From: Caenimonas aquaedulcis
GTDB taxonomy: Bacteria > Pseudomonadota > Gammaproteobacteria > Burkholderiales > Burkholderiaceae_C
Assembly: GCF_015831345.1 (NCBI RefSeq)
Contig: NZ_JADWYS010000001.1
Location: 2,632,618 to 2,696,617 of the forward strand
Reading direction: 5' to 3'
DNA: 64,000 nucleotides
Below are positions 62,111 to 64,000 of the stretch, in pieces; position 1 is the stretch's first letter, and each line of letters opens with the position of its first letter. Under the pieces are notes generated by a model. It made no database searches, was not told where the DNA came from, and worked only from the letters and a program-made list of their open reading frames with translations. The position numbers were made by a program, and so were the translations under genes.

Positions 62111-62664
62111 GCGTTTCCGATATCGAGCGGCTGTTCGCCGAACGCGGCGGCGAACAGTATTCGGGCGAAGGCGTCACGCAACTCGAGCACGCGCTGCAAT
62201 GCGCGCTGCAGGCGCAGGACGAAGGCGCGAGCGACGAACTCGTCACGGCGGCCCTGCTGCACGACTTCGGCCACCTGCTGCACGACATGGGCGAGACGCC
62301 GACCCTCCGCGGCATGGACGACATCCACCAGTACCGCGCACTGCCCTTCCTGCGCGGTCTCTTTGGCGACGCCGTGCTGGAGCCGGTGAGGCTGCACGTG
62401 GACGCCAAGCGCTACCTGTGCCGCACGCGCCCGGAGTACTTCGCCGCGCTCTCCGAGGATTCGAAGCGCTCGCTGGCGCTGCAAGGCGGCATCTTCGACG
62501 ACGCACAGGCGCAGGCCTTCATCGCGCAGCCCGGCGCCGCCGATGCGGTGCGGCTTCGCGTGTGGGACGACCTCGCGAAGACTCCCGGCCTGGCGACGCC
62601 GCCGCTCGCGCACTTCCTCGACCGCGCACGGCGCTGCGCGAAGGCCGCGCGCGAGCCCGCATGA
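62101..62664 (+). CDS. PhnZ-like HD-domain oxygenase-family protein
   Basis: The 187-residue protein has YSGEGVTQLEHALQCALQA, then LHDFGHLLHDMG and a C-terminal His/Asp segment (HVDAKRYL, WDDLAKTP), as in HD proteins of phosphonate operons and the di-iron oxygenase PhnZ. PhnZ splits 2-amino-1-hydroxyethylphosphonate to glycine and phosphate after PhnY* hydroxylates AEP. No 2-oxoglutarate oxygenase (PhnY*) gene is seen here, so its substrate may come from elsewhere or differ. Overlaps phnY by 10 bp and the DMT gene by ATGA. Confidence 0.86.
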   Translation: MGLSVSDIERLFAERGGEQYSGEGVTQLEHALQCALQAQDEGASDELVTAALLHDFGHLLHDMGETPTLRGMDDIHQYRALPFLRGLFGDAVLEPVRLHVDAKRYLCRTRPEYFAALSEDSKRSLALQGGIFDDAQAQAFIAQPGAADAVRLRVWDDLAKTPGLATPPLAHFLDRARRCAKAAREPA

Positions 62665-63506
62665 GCCTCACCTGGCCCATCGTGGCCGCGGTGCTGGTCG
62701 GCGCGATGCTGCACGCCAGCTGGAACGCCCTCGTGAAGTCCAGCACCGACAAGGCGCTGGACACGGCGGTGATCCATCTCGTGGGCTCGCTCGTCGCATT
62801 GCCGCTCCTCGCGGTCGTCGGCGTCCCGGCACGCGAGTCCTGGCCGTACATCCTCGCCTCCACCGTCATCCACATCGGCTACTACATCGCGCTCACCGGC
62901 GCGTACAAGCACGGCGACCTCGGGCTCACCTATCCGCTCATGCGCGGCACGGCGCCGCTGCTCGTGGCGCTGTCCGCCACGGCGACGCTCGGCGAAACGC
63001 TCTCCCCCATGGCGTGGGCGGGTGTGCTGGGCGTGAGCTGCGGCGTGCTCGCGCTGGGGCTGTCCCGTCACGCATTCGATTCGCCGCGCGCCGTCGGCTT
63101 CGCGCTTGCCAACGCGGTGGTGATCGCGATCTACACCGTCGTCGATGCCCACGGCGCGCGCGCCAGCGGCGACGCGATCCAGTACGTGGTCATGCTGTTC
63201 GTGCTGGACGGCTGGCCCTTCGGCTTTCTCGTGCTGTGGCGCCGCGGCATGGCCGCGGCCTGGCCCTACGCCCGCGCGCGCGCGCCGGTGGCCGTGCTGG
63301 GCGCGCTCGCATCGCTGGGCTCCTACGGCATCGCGCTGTGGGCGATGACACGCGCGCCCGTCGCCACCGTTGCCGCGCTGCGCGAAACGTCGGTGCTGTT
63401 CGCGGCGCTGCTGGGCGTGTGGTTCCTGAAAGAGACCTTCAACCTGCGCCGCGCCTTCGGCACCGCCGCGATCGTGGCCGGGGTGATGGCGCTTCGCATG
63501 GGTTGA
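62661..63506 (+). CDS. DMT/EamA-type permease of the phosphonate operon
   Basis: The 281-residue protein has ~10 helices in two EamA halves, starting MSLTWPIVAAVLVGAMLHASWNAL and with YPLMRGTAPLLVALSA and VAALRETSVLFAALLG. Membrane proteins of this kind recur in phosphonate-degradation operons; it may export a product or import a phosphonate. Substrate not known. Coupled to the HD gene by ATGA. Confidence 0.88.
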   Translation: MSLTWPIVAAVLVGAMLHASWNALVKSSTDKALDTAVIHLVGSLVALPLLAVVGVPARESWPYILASTVIHIGYYIALTGAYKHGDLGLTYPLMRGTAPLLVALSATATLGETLSPMAWAGVLGVSCGVLALGLSRHAFDSPRAVGFALANAVVIAIYTVVDAHGARASGDAIQYVVMLFVLDGWPFGFLVLWRRGMAAAWPYARARAPVAVLGALASLGSYGIALWAMTRAPVATVAALRETSVLFAALLGVWFLKETFNLRRAFGTAAIVAGVMALRMG

Positions 63507-63527
63507 CGCAACGCGAAGGAGACGAGG

Positions 63528-64000
63528 ATGCAACTTCCAGCGCAGGCACAGGTCGTGATCGTCGGCGGCGGCATCGCAGGCTGCTCGACCGCCTATCACC
63601 TCGCGAAGCTCGGGCGCACCGATGTGCTGCTGCTGGAGCAGGGCAAGCTCACCGGCGGCACCACCTGGCACGCCGCCGGCCTCGTCGGCCAGATGCGGCC
63701 CAACCGCAACATGACGCAGATGAGCAAGTACGGCATCGAGCTCTATTCCACGCTCGAGGCGGAGACCGGGCTGGCCACCGGCTGGAAGCAATGCGGGAGC
63801 GTGAACGTCGCGAAGACGCCCGAGCGCATGCAGGTGCTGCGCAAGCAGCTCGCCATGGCGCGCAGCTTCGGCGTGGAATGCCACGAGATTTCCCCGCGCG
63901 AAGCCGGGGAGCGCTACCCGGTGATGCGCACCGACGACCTTCAGGGCGCGCTGTGGCTGCCGGGCGACGGCAAGGCGAACCCGGCCGACCTGTGCATGTC
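63528..64000 (+). CDS. FAD-dependent oxidoreductase, dimethylglycine/sarcosine dehydrogenase-like (partial)
   Basis: Only the first ~157 residues lie in the window. They show the FAD-binding VVIVGGGIAGCSTAYHLAKLG and the covalent-flavin-type TTWHAAGLVGQMRPN segment typical of DMGDH/SDH-like proteins, which usually continue into a GcvT domain. AAGGAG and a GAGG lie before the ATG at 63528. It would oxidise an N-methyl amine or amino acid, perhaps a product of phosphonate breakdown such as an N-methylated AEP or glycine; this is inference. 21 bp after the DMT gene, so in the same operon. Confidence 0.87.
   Translation, partial: MQLPAQAQVVIVGGGIAGCSTAYHLAKLGRTDVLLLEQGKLTGGTTWHAAGLVGQMRPNRNMTQMSKYGIELYSTLEAETGLATGWKQCGSVNVAKTPERMQVLRKQLAMARSFGVECHEISPREAGERYPVMRTDDLQGALWLPGDGKANPADLCM

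Overview
The window reads as chromosome of a high-G+C betaproteobacterium of the order Burkholderiales, most like the Comamonadaceae (Ramlibacter/Variovorax-type gene content: recA-recX near sucC-sucD-TerC-pilin, tripartite tricarboxylate transporter genes, topoisomerase III with a Lys/Ala tail). This placement rests on gene content and composition only; no rRNA gene is present. I found no tRNA, rRNA, CRISPR array, insertion sequence or prophage.

Layout. 1-4.4 kb: end of a surface-glycan cluster (GT4, a GT-C enzyme split in two overlapping reading frames, a GT2). 4.5-5.0 kb: a type IV pilin with a clear sigma-54 promoter. 5.1-15.0 kb: a six-gene minus-strand signalling operon transcribed in the order CHASE2-Ser/Thr kinase, PP2C phosphatase, double-FHA protein, CHASE2-class III cyclase, metallo-beta-lactamase-fold phosphodiesterase-like protein, GAF-GspE/PilB-type ATPase. 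It holds writer, eraser and reader for protein phosphorylation and maker and possible breaker for a cyclic nucleotide, ending in a secretion/pilus motor. 15.2-24.6 kb: housekeeping (terC, sucDC, argC, recX, recA with a LexA-type box) plus a large protein made of two tandem TPR-glycosyltransferase modules. 24.7-27.4 kb: MarR regulator and a TctDE/QseBC-like two-component pair. 27.4-30.0 kb: GST, SPOR-like protein, birA, SET-domain protein. A 33-bp alternating purine-pyrimidine tract separates the SET gene from the divergent topB, whose product ends in a histone-H1-like tail and a SWIB domain. 33.1-37.6 kb: small accessory genes (NTF2-like, MFS, PEBP, desaturase, broken COQ4-like gene, membrane-SRPBCC protein). 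37.7-44.3 kb: tctBA without tctC, then a response regulator with a degenerate cyclase domain coupled to a hybrid kinase. 44.3-46.2 kb: an M20D amidohydrolase and a 641-bp intergenic region with two inverted copies of a ~198-bp palindromic element whose differences compensate each other.

46.2-53.4 kb: a tightly overlapped operon (glutamine-synthetase-like ligase, secreted M20 peptidase, GNAT, Fe-alcohol dehydrogenase, gamma-glutamyl hydrolase, aldehyde dehydrogenase, HAD phosphatase). The enzyme set fits catabolism of an amino alcohol through gamma-glutamylated intermediates. 53.5-64 kb: a complete 2-aminoethylphosphonate (AEP) locus: PhnSTU importer and PhnW on the minus strand; a divergent GntR/FCD regulator with PhnA, PhnY, a PhnZ-like HD protein, a DMT permease and the start of a DMGDH-like flavoprotein on the plus strand. 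AEP would be imported, transaminated to phosphonoacetaldehyde, oxidised to phosphonoacetate and cleaved to acetate and phosphate.
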